Part shown: positions 30,400-38,399 of the stretch, one piece after another | Layout of the letters: every line of letters starts with the position of its first letter | Numbering within the stretch: the first letter of the stretch is position 1 | NCBI RefSeq assembly: GCF_019599275.1 | Contig: NZ_JAHZTD010000002.1 | Coordinates: 310,001 to 374,000 of the forward strand | DNA length: 64,000 nt | Direction of reading: 5' to 3' | Source: Hymenobacter sp. HSC-4F20 | Lineage (GTDB): Bacteria; Bacteroidota; Bacteroidia; Cytophagales; Hymenobacteraceae | Notes under the pieces: model-generated | Told to the model about the DNA's origin: nothing | The model's input: the letters and a program-made list of their open reading frames with translations, nothing else | Databases searched by the model: none | Translations under genes and position numbers: made by a program

Positions 30400-30933
30400 C
30401 TACTCGGCGGGAATGCAGTAGAAGGACAGACGATAATTACCTCTGGCAAGAAGTGGGGTGCTCTTGCTGCCGCTCTTGTTGTCGAAGGGCCAGAGCACTT
30501 TTAACGCGTTACCCTCTTGAACTTCAGATTCCCAGCCAACGATAACAGCACCAGGATTACGCACCAAGTCCTCAGGCGGGGTGATAGCGCCTTTGTAAGA
30601 AGCCGCGTACAGTTCCGTAGTAACCCCGTCAATGAAGGTGCTCTTGGCGTACTCAAGCGCACTCAGCCGGTACACGGGTGGACCAACTGCGCGGAACTGA
30701 AGAGCTTTAGCACCGGCTTTGTGGTCAGTTTTGTACAGCTGCACGCCGGCCTCGTTGGTAACCATAATCATCGACACGTCCCACGAGTTGAGTTGGCGCT
30801 CAACTGGATTTTCGGGTGTACGACGCGTAAGCACGATTTTGTAGACGAAGTACTTCGCCGGCAACATCAACTCCTGAGTCCGACCGGCCAAGGCTGGTAG
30901 TAGAAGGGTAAATACCAATAGTAATCTGCGCAT
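30400..30933 (-). CDS. Secreted hypothetical protein (177 aa)
   Basis: ATG 30933 gives a Sec signal peptide (LLLVFTLLLPALAGRTQE, cleavage near residue 20). The mature protein has no recognised domain; there are strands such as YFVYKIVLTRRTPE and NYRLSFYCIPAE. It lies between the KAP gene and another unknown gene, all leftward. A role in the defence region is possible but not supported by motifs. Confidence 0.55.
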   Translation of the reverse strand: MRRLLLVFTLLLPALAGRTQELMLPAKYFVYKIVLTRRTPENPVERQLNSWDVSMIMVTNEAGVQLYKTDHKAGAKALQFRAVGPPVYRLSALEYAKSTFIDGVTTELYAASYKGAITPPEDLVRNPGAVIVGWESEVQEGNALKVLWPFDNKSGSKSTPLLARGNYRLSFYCIPAE

Positions 30934-31062
30934 ATACCACGATTGCCGGCCAAAGTCGACGTTGCTCAGCAGAGTCACTGCTGCGCGTCCGATAGCGCTG
31001 CCCGGCCGTTACTTGTTAGATTGAGTTGTGGGTAGTCGGCTCTGTTGGCCCCGAGCCGACTG

Positions 31063-31542
31063 TTAACGTGCCCGCTCGTCAGGCTTCTGACATGCGTGGT
31101 AGACCCGTTCAGCCACCACGTTGCCAACTGACAGCCGCTGGAACAACGCCCTCATCACTCCGATTGACTCCGGCTTCGTCAACTCCGGGTCAGCGGCGAC
31201 CAAGTCACTGGCCTCCTGTGCGTACGAGACCAAATTTCGAGCGAGGTAGTACGCTTCATGTCCGTAGAGGGATACGTCGTTCTCGGTATCCTGATGGAGA
31301 TGAACCCAATTAGCGAAAGGCAGCAGTGCATCGTCTGCTAAGGTTACGGCGCCCGTTTGGTGCTCCACGCTCAGTGCCGGGGCATACGTGTTGAACATGC
31401 TCTCCCATTGCGCATCGCTGAAGTTCGGGAGCTGTGGTTCTAACCGTTTTCGTGCGTGGGCTAACGCCTGTGCACGTTGCTTTGAAGTAGCCAGCGTGAA
31501 GGAAAGGTGGTCCGCAGAAGGACGGGGCGACGATGAAAGCAT
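31063..31542 (-). CDS. Hypothetical protein (159 aa)
   Basis: A 159-aa protein, ATG 31542 preferred over an upstream TTG. It is mostly helical, with a Ser-rich N-terminus and the segment SDAQWESMFNTYAPALSVE. No family, signal peptide or membrane segment is recognised. It is the last leftward gene before the divergent XRE regulator and may be controlled by it. Confidence 0.5.
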   Translation of the reverse strand: MLSSSPRPSADHLSFTLATSKQRAQALAHARKRLEPQLPNFSDAQWESMFNTYAPALSVEHQTGAVTLADDALLPFANWVHLHQDTENDVSLYGHEAYYLARNLVSYAQEASDLVAADPELTKPESIGVMRALFQRLSVGNVVAERVYHACQKPDERAR

Positions 31543-31708
31543 GAGGGTAGCAGGTTTTGTCTCCGAGTTCAATGGTTTCTCGCAGGCGCGTCAACAGCCA
31601 CTCAGATAACGCGACGCATTAACCGCCGACTTGAGAAAGTAGATGTTCAGCTGACTGTTGCTCTCACGCCTGAGAAACACCTGCGCAAGGTAATGAAAAC
31701 GCGCCGTT

Positions 31709-31730
31709 TTAAGGGCGTATACGCCCTTAA
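31709..31730. promoter_or_regulatory. 22-bp perfect palindrome upstream of XRE gene
   Basis: A perfect 22-bp palindrome (TTAAGGGCGTA followed by TACGCCCTTAA) lies 30 bp before the GTG start of the XRE gene, between it and the leftward gene at 31063-31542. Its size and place fit a dimeric operator for autoregulation of the divergent pair. Confidence 0.6.
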
Positions 31731-31760
31731 TCCATAAAGTCATCCGCGGCAGCTTGCCGT

Positions 31761-32006
31761 GTGAAAAACCCCGCAGGTCTAAAGGCTTTCTCTGAACGAC
31801 TGCGCTTCCTGCGCAAAGAGCGCGGCTACTCACAACAGAAGCTGGCGGACATTGCCAACGTGGAGCAGTCCACCATCAAGCGCATCGAGCTTGTACAGCT
31901 CGCCCCCACCCTCGACCTGCTCATCACTTTGAGCCGAGCGCTTAACCTAGAGGTGCGCGACTTAGTCGACGACCCGGCAATTACCAATTCGGACAAAGAG
32001 GTTTAG
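31761..32006 (+). CDS. XRE-family transcriptional regulator
   Basis: An 81-aa protein starting at GTG 31761. It is a single XRE helix-turn-helix domain: LRFLRKERGYSQQKLADIANVEQSTIKRIELV, followed by LDLLITLSRALNLEVRDLV. No sensor domain is present. It lies upstream of the SPARTA-type operon (290 bp) and next to the palindromic site at 31709, and probably represses one or both directions. Confidence 0.8.
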   Translation: MKNPAGLKAFSERLRFLRKERGYSQQKLADIANVEQSTIKRIELVQLAPTLDLLITLSRALNLEVRDLVDDPAITNSDKEV

Positions 32007-32294
32007 CCATTTCGCGCGTGGGTATGAGCAGCGGCTACATGTGCTACAAAGCCGGTGCACGTAAATGCCACGCTTTTTAGCACAACACTGGGGCTGGTGT
32101 CGTGACGACGTCCCATGATTGGCAAGAAGTTAACTCCTTCTGCTCTCAAGGCCGTCTCATGTAACCGCGCGACAACGAAGTCGTAACAAGCGCACGCTAA
32201 TTATAGTAGCTTTATACACGAGTGTGGAAGTACGCCCGTCGTTGCTGGCTCTGACAGACTTCACGCACCTCGTGTTAGCCACTCCACCGTACGC

Positions 32295-32702
32295 ATGGAA
32301 GCAAAGCTCAAACACTTAGAGTTCATTCAGACGTCGATTAACCGCTTCAACAGTAACGGCTTCCTGATAAAGGGGTGGGCTGTCTCTTTGGTCGCAGCTC
32401 TCTTCGCGCTGGCAGCCAAGGACGCCAACGCACGGTACGTTCTTATTACTTACATCTCGACCGTCCTCTTCTGGGTGCTCGACGCCTACTATTTGAGTCA
32501 GGAGCGTCAATACCGTGCGCTTTACCAAGACGTCGCTCAGCGTGAGCTTTCTCAGATAGATTTCACAATGGACGCCAGCGGTTATCGACATGGTCGGGCA
32601 TCGTGGTGGTCAGCGGCAATAGCCCCTACCCTCCTAATGTTTTATGGGTCGCTGGTAGTGCTGCCGGCATTGTTGCTGCTTGTTCTTACCCATCTTGCCT
32701 GA
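32295..32702 (+). CDS. Small membrane protein upstream of TIR-APAZ
   Basis: A 135-aa protein with about three hydrophobic segments: residues 24-41 (GWAVSLVAALFALAA), 46-66 (YVLITYISTVLFWVLDAYYL) and 108-133 near the C-terminus. The N-terminus (KHLEFIQTSINRFNSNGFLIKGW) is a pattern I recall from small membrane proteins encoded next to TIR-domain genes in many bacteria. It is separated by 4 bp from the TIR gene, so it is co-transcribed. It may be a membrane partner of the system, but its role is not established. Confidence 0.7.
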   Translation: MEAKLKHLEFIQTSINRFNSNGFLIKGWAVSLVAALFALAAKDANARYVLITYISTVLFWVLDAYYLSQERQYRALYQDVAQRELSQIDFTMDASGYRHGRASWWSAAIAPTLLMFYGSLVVLPALLLLVLTHLA

Positions 32703-32706
32703 CGTC

Positions 32707-34197
32707 ATGTCCACTACGCATTCGGAACGCCGAACGGTGTTCATCAGCCACGCCCTGCCCGAAGACAACGAATTTGCCCTGTGGCTCTCCATCAAGCTGC
32801 GCAACGAGGGTTACGACGTATGGTGCGAGCTAGAGCAAGTACACGGTGGCGAACATTTTTGGAAGGAAATTCAGCTGTTGCTCCAAAGCAGCGTGGCGAA
32901 ATTCGTCTTCGTCGCGTCTCATGCTTCAGTGCGTAAAGAGGGGGTGCGTGATGAGTGGGATTATGCACGCAGTATAGCCAAGGAGCACCAGCTTAAAGAC
33001 TTCATCATCCCGCTGAACCTCGATGGCGTCAGCCACAACGCCATCATTGGGCTGCCGAACTTGGCGATGATTCAGTTTCAGAACTCGTGGGCACAAGGTC
33101 TTCGGGCGCTTTTGGCGAAGCTGAGAAAGGACGACGTTCCTCGCAACGAACACACTCCTCTGTCGGCAGCTCACTGGTACCAGAACAAGTTCGCCACCTC
33201 CAACAACGTTCTGGAGAAACAAGAAATCCTGTATTCCAACTGGGTCGGTCTCCCCACGCTTCCATCGACGCTGTACTTACACGAGTACGCAAATGATGCG
33301 CAAGCCAAGCAGGTGATGAGTGTCATCACAGCGGCCAACTCATTTCCGGCTGACCGCCACGACCGATACATAATCGCGTTCGAGCCTCGCCTGCCTGACC
33401 TGCACCAACGTGAAACGGCAGCCGAGCTGTTCGCCCCAACAATCGTCAAGGCGACCAACGTAATTCAGCTGTCTGTCGCACAGATATGCGGTCGACGGTA
33501 CAAATCGGAGGTGTTTCCGACAAAGCAGGACGCGTCTAACTTCTTGGTGCGCGTCCTGCATCAGGCCGTTCACAACTTTCTGGTGCAACGCGGCCTTCAC
33601 ACCTACGAAATGGCCAACAAGCGGCTGTGCTATTTCCGCACGCGCCACGAAAGCACTGACCCCAAGTTCAAGTACTACTACGGAAGCAAACTCCGCTCGA
33701 AGCAACTGACGGGGGTCTACCTTCACGACAATGTGTGGCATTACGGCGTCAGCTTCAACGTACGCCTGCACCCACACCCGTCTCTTAGTTTGAAAGCCCA
33801 CATCGTCTTCTCCAAAGACGGCGCCACACCTTGGGACGACAAAAAGGCAATGCAGACGGCTCGCCGCAAGAAGGGCAAGCGCATGTTCAATGCCGAATGG
33901 CGCGACCTTCAGTTAGCCTTCCTCGGTTCGCTCACCGACGATGCCACCACTTTCGGCATTCCTATTACACAGACCGATTACCTGTGGCTGTCAACAACGC
34001 CCATCTGCTTTGTCAGCGACAAAGGATACAACGACCCGGAAGATCAAGGGCGTCTAATACCCTTGGACGACTACGACGACGCGCAAGAACAAGAAGCCGA
34101 CGTTCATCTTGAGTTTGACGACGCGGCTGCTTTATCGGAGTTACTAGCCGACGACAATTCTTCTCTCCCTTCTAAAGCGCATCACCGTGAAGAATAA
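32707..34197 (+). CDS. TIR-APAZ-like protein (SPARTA subunit)
   Basis: A 496-aa protein; ATG 32707 is chosen because it lies 4 bp after the previous stop (an upstream in-frame ATG lies inside that gene). The N-terminal about 150 residues are a TIR domain: RRTVFISHALPEDNEFALWL at the first strand, then GGEHFWKEIQ, where the conserved Glu of TIR NADases is expected, and VAKFVFVASHASV. The remaining 340 residues are consistent with an APAZ domain, which pairs with a short Argonaute. In SPARTA systems this subunit degrades NAD(P) when guide-loaded Argonaute finds invader DNA. The last 11 bases overlap the Argonaute gene. Confidence 0.85.
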   Translation: MSTTHSERRTVFISHALPEDNEFALWLSIKLRNEGYDVWCELEQVHGGEHFWKEIQLLLQSSVAKFVFVASHASVRKEGVRDEWDYARSIAKEHQLKDFIIPLNLDGVSHNAIIGLPNLAMIQFQNSWAQGLRALLAKLRKDDVPRNEHTPLSAAHWYQNKFATSNNVLEKQEILYSNWVGLPTLPSTLYLHEYANDAQAKQVMSVITAANSFPADRHDRYIIAFEPRLPDLHQRETAAELFAPTIVKATNVIQLSVAQICGRRYKSEVFPTKQDASNFLVRVLHQAVHNFLVQRGLHTYEMANKRLCYFRTRHESTDPKFKYYYGSKLRSKQLTGVYLHDNVWHYGVSFNVRLHPHPSLSLKAHIVFSKDGATPWDDKKAMQTARRKKGKRMFNAEWRDLQLAFLGSLTDDATTFGIPITQTDYLWLSTTPICFVSDKGYNDPEDQGRLIPLDDYDDAQEQEADVHLEFDDAAALSELLADDNSSLPSKAHHREE

Positions 34198-35704
34198 GCC
34201 GTTTAAATTGAGCATACTGCCAGAGCCTCGATTGAAGTTCGCCCACGATCAGAAGCTCATTGACCCACGCGACGGGCTGATGCTCTACGGCCCCTTCGAC
34301 AAGGGCCGAGGTAACAACTTCTCTGTCGGAATCATTGGGACACCGGATGGGCAGAGGCGCTTCAAACGCTGGATGTCGAGCATCCAGAAGCCGGTCTTCT
34401 ACCCAAAGCCCGACATGGCGAAACCCTTCTTCCCTGGGTTCGAGGAGGTGTACGGCATCCGCTTCAACGACCAGCAATACACTCAGCTGACAATCGACCC
34501 TGAGGCACTAGAACGGTTCTTCCGCTACACAGACGACCACGTTCGTATCGCCAGCATCGTGGACCTGTACGCGGATAGGCTCATCAGCTACAAGGAGGAA
34601 GCCGACGTGCCCGTGAGCCTGTGGTTCGTCATCATACCCGACATGGTGTACCAACTATGCCGCCCGATGTCCAAAGTTCCCAAGTCCAAGGACACCTTGA
34701 GCGTGGGCATACGCGATGTGTATAGCCGCCAAAACCCAGGTTTATTTGAGGACGAAAACACGCGCCGTTATCGTGATGCGTACCACTACGAGAAGCACTT
34801 TCACAACCAGCTCAAACTTAAGTTACTGCGCCACGGTATCCTGACGCAGGTCATTAAGGAGAGTACCATTGCGTACCAGGACTTTCTCGACAAAAACGGC
34901 AACCCGAAGAAGGACTTGTCGGCTTTCGAGACAGACATTGCGTGGAGCCTGACCACATCTATCTACTACAAGGTCACTGGGCTTCCTCCGTGGAAGCTTG
35001 CCGACATACGCAAGGGCGTGTGTTACATCGGGCTGGTCTTCAAAAACGACGACCGGAACGAAGACCGACGCATCGCGTGCTGTGCAGCCCAAATGTTCCT
35101 CGATTCGGGCGACGGACAGGTATTCAAAGGAGCGGTTGGTCCTTGGTACAACCCTGATACGAAAGAGTATCACCTCACGAAGGACGGAGCCAAAGACCTG
35201 CTCACGAAAGCGCTTGCTGCCTACAAGCAGGAAAACGGTGTACCACGCGAGGTCTTCATTCACGGCCGTACTTACTTCGATGACAACGAGTGGCAGGGCT
35301 TCTTGGAAGCGGCAGCAGGCGCCCATGCGGTTGTGGGAATCAAGATCAGCCACGAGACGACATTCAAGCTCTTCCGGGCCAGCGACTTTCCCGTCATGCG
35401 AGGCACCGTTTACGTCAAAGACGCCCGTTTCGCGTACCTCTGGACGAAGGGGTTCATTCCTCGGTTGCAGACTGTAGTGGGGCTGGAGACACCCAATCCG
35501 CTCCAAGTACAAATCACTCGTGGAGACGCCAACATTCTCACCGTCTGCAAAGACGTCTTGGCGTTGACGAAGCTCAACTACAACACCTGCCGGTTCGCTG
35601 ACGGTGAACCCGTCACACTGAAATTCGCTGACACCATAGGTGAAATTCTGACTGCTGGTCCCAACGACAACGTCAAGGTACTGCCATTCAAGTACTACAT
35701 CTGA
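34187..35704 (+). CDS. Short prokaryotic Argonaute (MID-PIWI)
   Basis: A 505-aa protein starting at GTG 34187, overlapping the TIR gene by 11 bases. It has the length of short pAgos (MID plus PIWI without N and PAZ domains). The PIWI part starts near residue 280 (YIGLVFKNDDRNEDRR) and ends in a hydrophobic C-terminus (VKVLPFKYYI), as in other Argonautes where the C-terminal residues sit in the guide-binding pocket. The position of the first catalytic Asp reads as a non-acidic residue (IGLVFKN), consistent with an inactive nuclease, as expected for SPARTA. Confidence 0.82.
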   Translation: MKNKPFKLSILPEPRLKFAHDQKLIDPRDGLMLYGPFDKGRGNNFSVGIIGTPDGQRRFKRWMSSIQKPVFYPKPDMAKPFFPGFEEVYGIRFNDQQYTQLTIDPEALERFFRYTDDHVRIASIVDLYADRLISYKEEADVPVSLWFVIIPDMVYQLCRPMSKVPKSKDTLSVGIRDVYSRQNPGLFEDENTRRYRDAYHYEKHFHNQLKLKLLRHGILTQVIKESTIAYQDFLDKNGNPKKDLSAFETDIAWSLTTSIYYKVTGLPPWKLADIRKGVCYIGLVFKNDDRNEDRRIACCAAQMFLDSGDGQVFKGAVGPWYNPDTKEYHLTKDGAKDLLTKALAAYKQENGVPREVFIHGRTYFDDNEWQGFLEAAAGAHAVVGIKISHETTFKLFRASDFPVMRGTVYVKDARFAYLWTKGFIPRLQTVVGLETPNPLQVQITRGDANILTVCKDVLALTKLNYNTCRFADGEPVTLKFADTIGEILTAGPNDNVKVLPFKYYI

Positions 35705-35859
35705 AGGTGTCATACCTCGCATCACAGCGTCACACTCATCTACCCCGACAAGGGTGACGCGTGTAACTACGTCGTTAAAGAGTCGACGCTCGACCAGGCT
35801 TACTGTCCCATGAGGTCGAGGTGGCACGTTTCAGCAGCTCACAGATATACGCGTAGTAC

Positions 35860-36915
35860 TCAAGCTGCCGCGAGTACCCTTTCGATGTCGTCGACAACCT
35901 GTTCTACTTCCCTGTTCTCTCGACTACCACTCACCCCAATTTCCAACTGATTACATGTGTGGAGAATGGTACCAATTTTGGGACTCACCTTCATTAGCGG
36001 CACCTCGTCTGGACACAGCTCCCGCATATGTTCGGCCAGCAAGATGTCGTAGGGGTGAGGACCTTCGACCTGTTTAGTCCGCTCCTGAAGCTGACGGTAC
36101 TGTGCCTGATAACGCTTGAAAGTAGACTTTGGAGTGTGAGGCCGCACGCTCTCCCACCAACTCAAGTCAGCACCAGCGTACAGCAGGGCCGCATGCGCTA
36201 TGGGTAGGCCTGAATAATCAGGAGGAGTCCGGCGAACCGTTTGCTTCCATTGTTCAAGCACGTGCGTGGCGACCATTCTGAGTACATCGGGTGCTGATAG
36301 GTCCTGAAGAGTAACGTTGGTGCGGCCGGTAAGCTTGTTCAGGTTACGGGCGCGGGTGAATACCACCTCGAATCTCAATAGGTGGCTGCAATCCATTGGC
36401 AACGGAACACCTTGACGGCGGGCGTACTCACCCTTGTCGTAGTACTTGAGCCGGTAATTCAAGTGCACCGCTTGGTACTCCAACGGACGAAGACGCCCGG
36501 CAGGGGGAGAGATTGGAAGGATGGGGCTTTTCTTGTGGTGACTTAAGGTTTCCAGGAACGAACGCGGCGAAGAAGGCACAACGAGATTCACGCCGGCTTC
36601 GAGTTTGCGCACTATAAACATCTCAGGAGGTAGCCCGAGAGAAGCAGCCAAACCCTTGGCGGCTTGGGCTGCTTCAGCCGCGCTAAACATGCCGACGTTT
36701 GAGCCTTGTGTGAAAGTGTGAAGAGAGCCTCGAACCCGTCCCTTGCACTCGCCGGGCACGTACTCAATGCGCATTCCACGGTATTGAACCCGAACGCGGC
36801 CCCGACTATCGGTCTGACCGTCGAAACCAGCAAAAGCTGGCGACTGAGCCAAAGCAGCTACAAATTCGTCTGCAGGTTCGGGGAGGTGAAAGGTCAGATG
36901 CAGGTTATCGTACAC
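35860..36915 (-). CDS. Replication-associated protein (phage/plasmid Rep-like)
   Basis: A 351-aa protein. A GTG start at 36915 lies 4 bp after the stop of the helix-turn-helix gene, which fits better than an upstream ATG that overlaps it by 62 bp. The segments HLNYRLKYYDKGEYARRQG and LLRFEVVFTRARNLNKLTG resemble the C-terminal part of gene II/X-type replication proteins of filamentous phages and related plasmids. The catalytic His/Tyr motifs of rolling-circle enzymes are not clearly seen. It belongs to the core module of element 2. Confidence 0.45.
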   Translation of the reverse strand: MYDNLHLTFHLPEPADEFVAALAQSPAFAGFDGQTDSRGRVRVQYRGMRIEYVPGECKGRVRGSLHTFTQGSNVGMFSAAEAAQAAKGLAASLGLPPEMFIVRKLEAGVNLVVPSSPRSFLETLSHHKKSPILPISPPAGRLRPLEYQAVHLNYRLKYYDKGEYARRQGVPLPMDCSHLLRFEVVFTRARNLNKLTGRTNVTLQDLSAPDVLRMVATHVLEQWKQTVRRTPPDYSGLPIAHAALLYAGADLSWWESVRPHTPKSTFKRYQAQYRQLQERTKQVEGPHPYDILLAEHMRELCPDEVPLMKVSPKIGTILHTCNQLEIGVSGSRENREVEQVVDDIERVLAAA

Positions 36916-36919
36916 CTCT

Positions 36920-37261
36920 TTACGCAGCTGCCCGAAACGGCTTGTTGTGGTGCCTGAGGAGCATGCGGTCGATTTCCTCACGGTTGTAGTAGATCTTGCT
37001 ACCCATTTGGCTGAACCCGATCAGCCCTTCGTCGCGCCAATTTTGCAAGGTCCGCTTGGTGACCTTGAGTAATTCGGCAGCTTCGTTATTGTCCAACCAT
37101 TCGATGAAGGGCTTCTTGCGTTCTTCCTCCATGAGTTTCCTCATGTAGGCGAACGTGTTCTGTTGAAGCTGGTCGTAAGCTTCGGTCTGTATTGCGATGA
37201 GTTGCATGTAGGGTGCGGGTGGTATTTTGGTTTGGTACTGCGAAGTAACAGTGCAGATCAC
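36920..37261 (-). CDS. Helix-turn-helix (excisionase-like) protein
   Basis: A 113-aa protein whose C-terminal 60 residues form a MerR-like helix-turn-helix (AAELLKVTKRTLQNWRDEGLIGFSQMGSKIYY) with the NREEIDRML helix, the common form of excisionases in Bacteroidota integrative elements. The N-terminus is helical. The start could be at 37207 (MQLIAIQTEAYDQLQ) rather than the upstream codon used here. It directly precedes the Rep-like gene and would control excision or replication. Confidence 0.7.
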   Translation of the reverse strand: MICTVTSQYQTKIPPAPYMQLIAIQTEAYDQLQQNTFAYMRKLMEEERKKPFIEWLDNNEAAELLKVTKRTLQNWRDEGLIGFSQMGSKIYYNREEIDRMLLRHHNKPFRAAA

Positions 37262-37324
37262 CTCTACAAAACGCCGAGTGCGCCCACCTGAAATGCACCT
37301 TAAATGGACTTGAAATACCGCGCC

Positions 37325-37361
37325 AAAAAAGAAGCCCGCACAATCACCTGTGCGGGCTTTT
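37325..37361. terminator. Bidirectional-type terminator in the core module
   Basis: AAGCCCGCA pairs with TGCGGGCTT around a 10-base loop, with T-rich flanks on both sides (A run before, TTTTCG after). It separates the integrase and unknown gene operon (ending at 37461) from the helix-turn-helix gene. Confidence 0.65.
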
Positions 37362-37460
37362 CGTGTCTTTTACTTCCTCAACACTTGCAGCAAATTCTAC
37401 TTCCTCTTTAAGTCGCGTACCAAGCCAGCAGCGCAACCACCGGAACACTTTACATGTCGG

Positions 37461-38399
37461 TTACTTGAGTAGGGTCGCGACTTCTTGAATTTCGCGCCCC
37501 ATATGTACACCTGTCGCCTTGACTCCTGGATATTGGAGCTGTTGAGGTGCGATGTCTTCGCCATCACTCTTTGTGAAGCACGCAGCTGCCTTAACCCACT
37601 TCCCGGTCAGCTTTTTGTGACCTGGTGGGGTCAATTTAGGTTCAATAGAATTGACGAAGTGCCAGAGTTGGTTGATGCTACCCATCCACACGACGCGCTT
37701 TTTGACTGGCTTTCCGGAAAATATTGCTCTGAAGTCCGCCAACGGGGTCGTCGGCTCGATGAGCTCAAGCGTGTCTCGCAGTCCGTAGAACAAGTTGCCC
37801 AGGTGGCTGCGCGTAAGTGACTTGTCCTCTTGCAAACTACCTTCCTTGAAACACCTGTAGTGGAACCCGGTTGCTTGCGTCTCAGCAGGTATGGGTTTGT
37901 CATCAGAGCCCTTCTCGGTCTGCTGCGGAGCGCAGCGAAGAACCAAGTCCTTAATTTCCAGCAGAGCGGCGGCAATGCACGAATACCGAGCAAACACTTC
38001 CTCTTCGGCTAATACGCTGGTCAGCCTCTCGATGTCCGTCATTACATGACTGTAGAACACATCTCGCTTAAGTTGCTCACTTGAACTCAGCTGTTCGAGC
38101 ACTAGGGCTTTCACAGCCAGCAACTCATCCGCTACTTCATCGCAGATTTCTCGACCGAATTCCGACTCGTATCGGCCTTCGGGACTGCCGAAGCCCTTGT
38201 GCTCATACACTGCTATCTCACGTTCGGCGTCGTATTTATGTACGACGAGTCTGTGTTCCTGACTGAAAGGGTTCTTTGGCGGGATGTTGGGTTTACTATA
38301 CGTTCGGTGAAACGCTTCCCGTCTGTTTACAAGCTCGTGGTGCTCAATCAGCCGAATGAAGTACTCCAGAGCCAATGTCCGTTTGTTCATGATGTTCAA
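37461..38399 (-). CDS. Hypothetical mobile-element protein (312 aa)
   Basis: The family is not recognised, although genes of this size and place, next to Bacteroidota integrases, are common. The N-terminus is charged and helical (ALEYFIRLIEHHELVNRREAF), and the C-terminal third has a segment KKRVVWMGSINQLWHFVNSIEPKL. It overlaps the integrase gene by 4 bases (ATGA), so it is translationally coupled to it. A role in transfer, excision control or replication is inferred only from the place. Confidence 0.55.
   Translation of the reverse strand: MNIMNKRTLALEYFIRLIEHHELVNRREAFHRTYSKPNIPPKNPFSQEHRLVVHKYDAEREIAVYEHKGFGSPEGRYESEFGREICDEVADELLAVKALVLEQLSSSEQLKRDVFYSHVMTDIERLTSVLAEEEVFARYSCIAAALLEIKDLVLRCAPQQTEKGSDDKPIPAETQATGFHYRCFKEGSLQEDKSLTRSHLGNLFYGLRDTLELIEPTTPLADFRAIFSGKPVKKRVVWMGSINQLWHFVNSIEPKLTPPGHKKLTGKWVKAAACFTKSDGEDIAPQQLQYPGVKATGVHMGREIQEVATLLK

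Noticed and set aside
34823..35827. A 334-codon frame antisense to the Argonaute gene
   Set aside because: Antisense of a well-supported gene; no protein-like motif.
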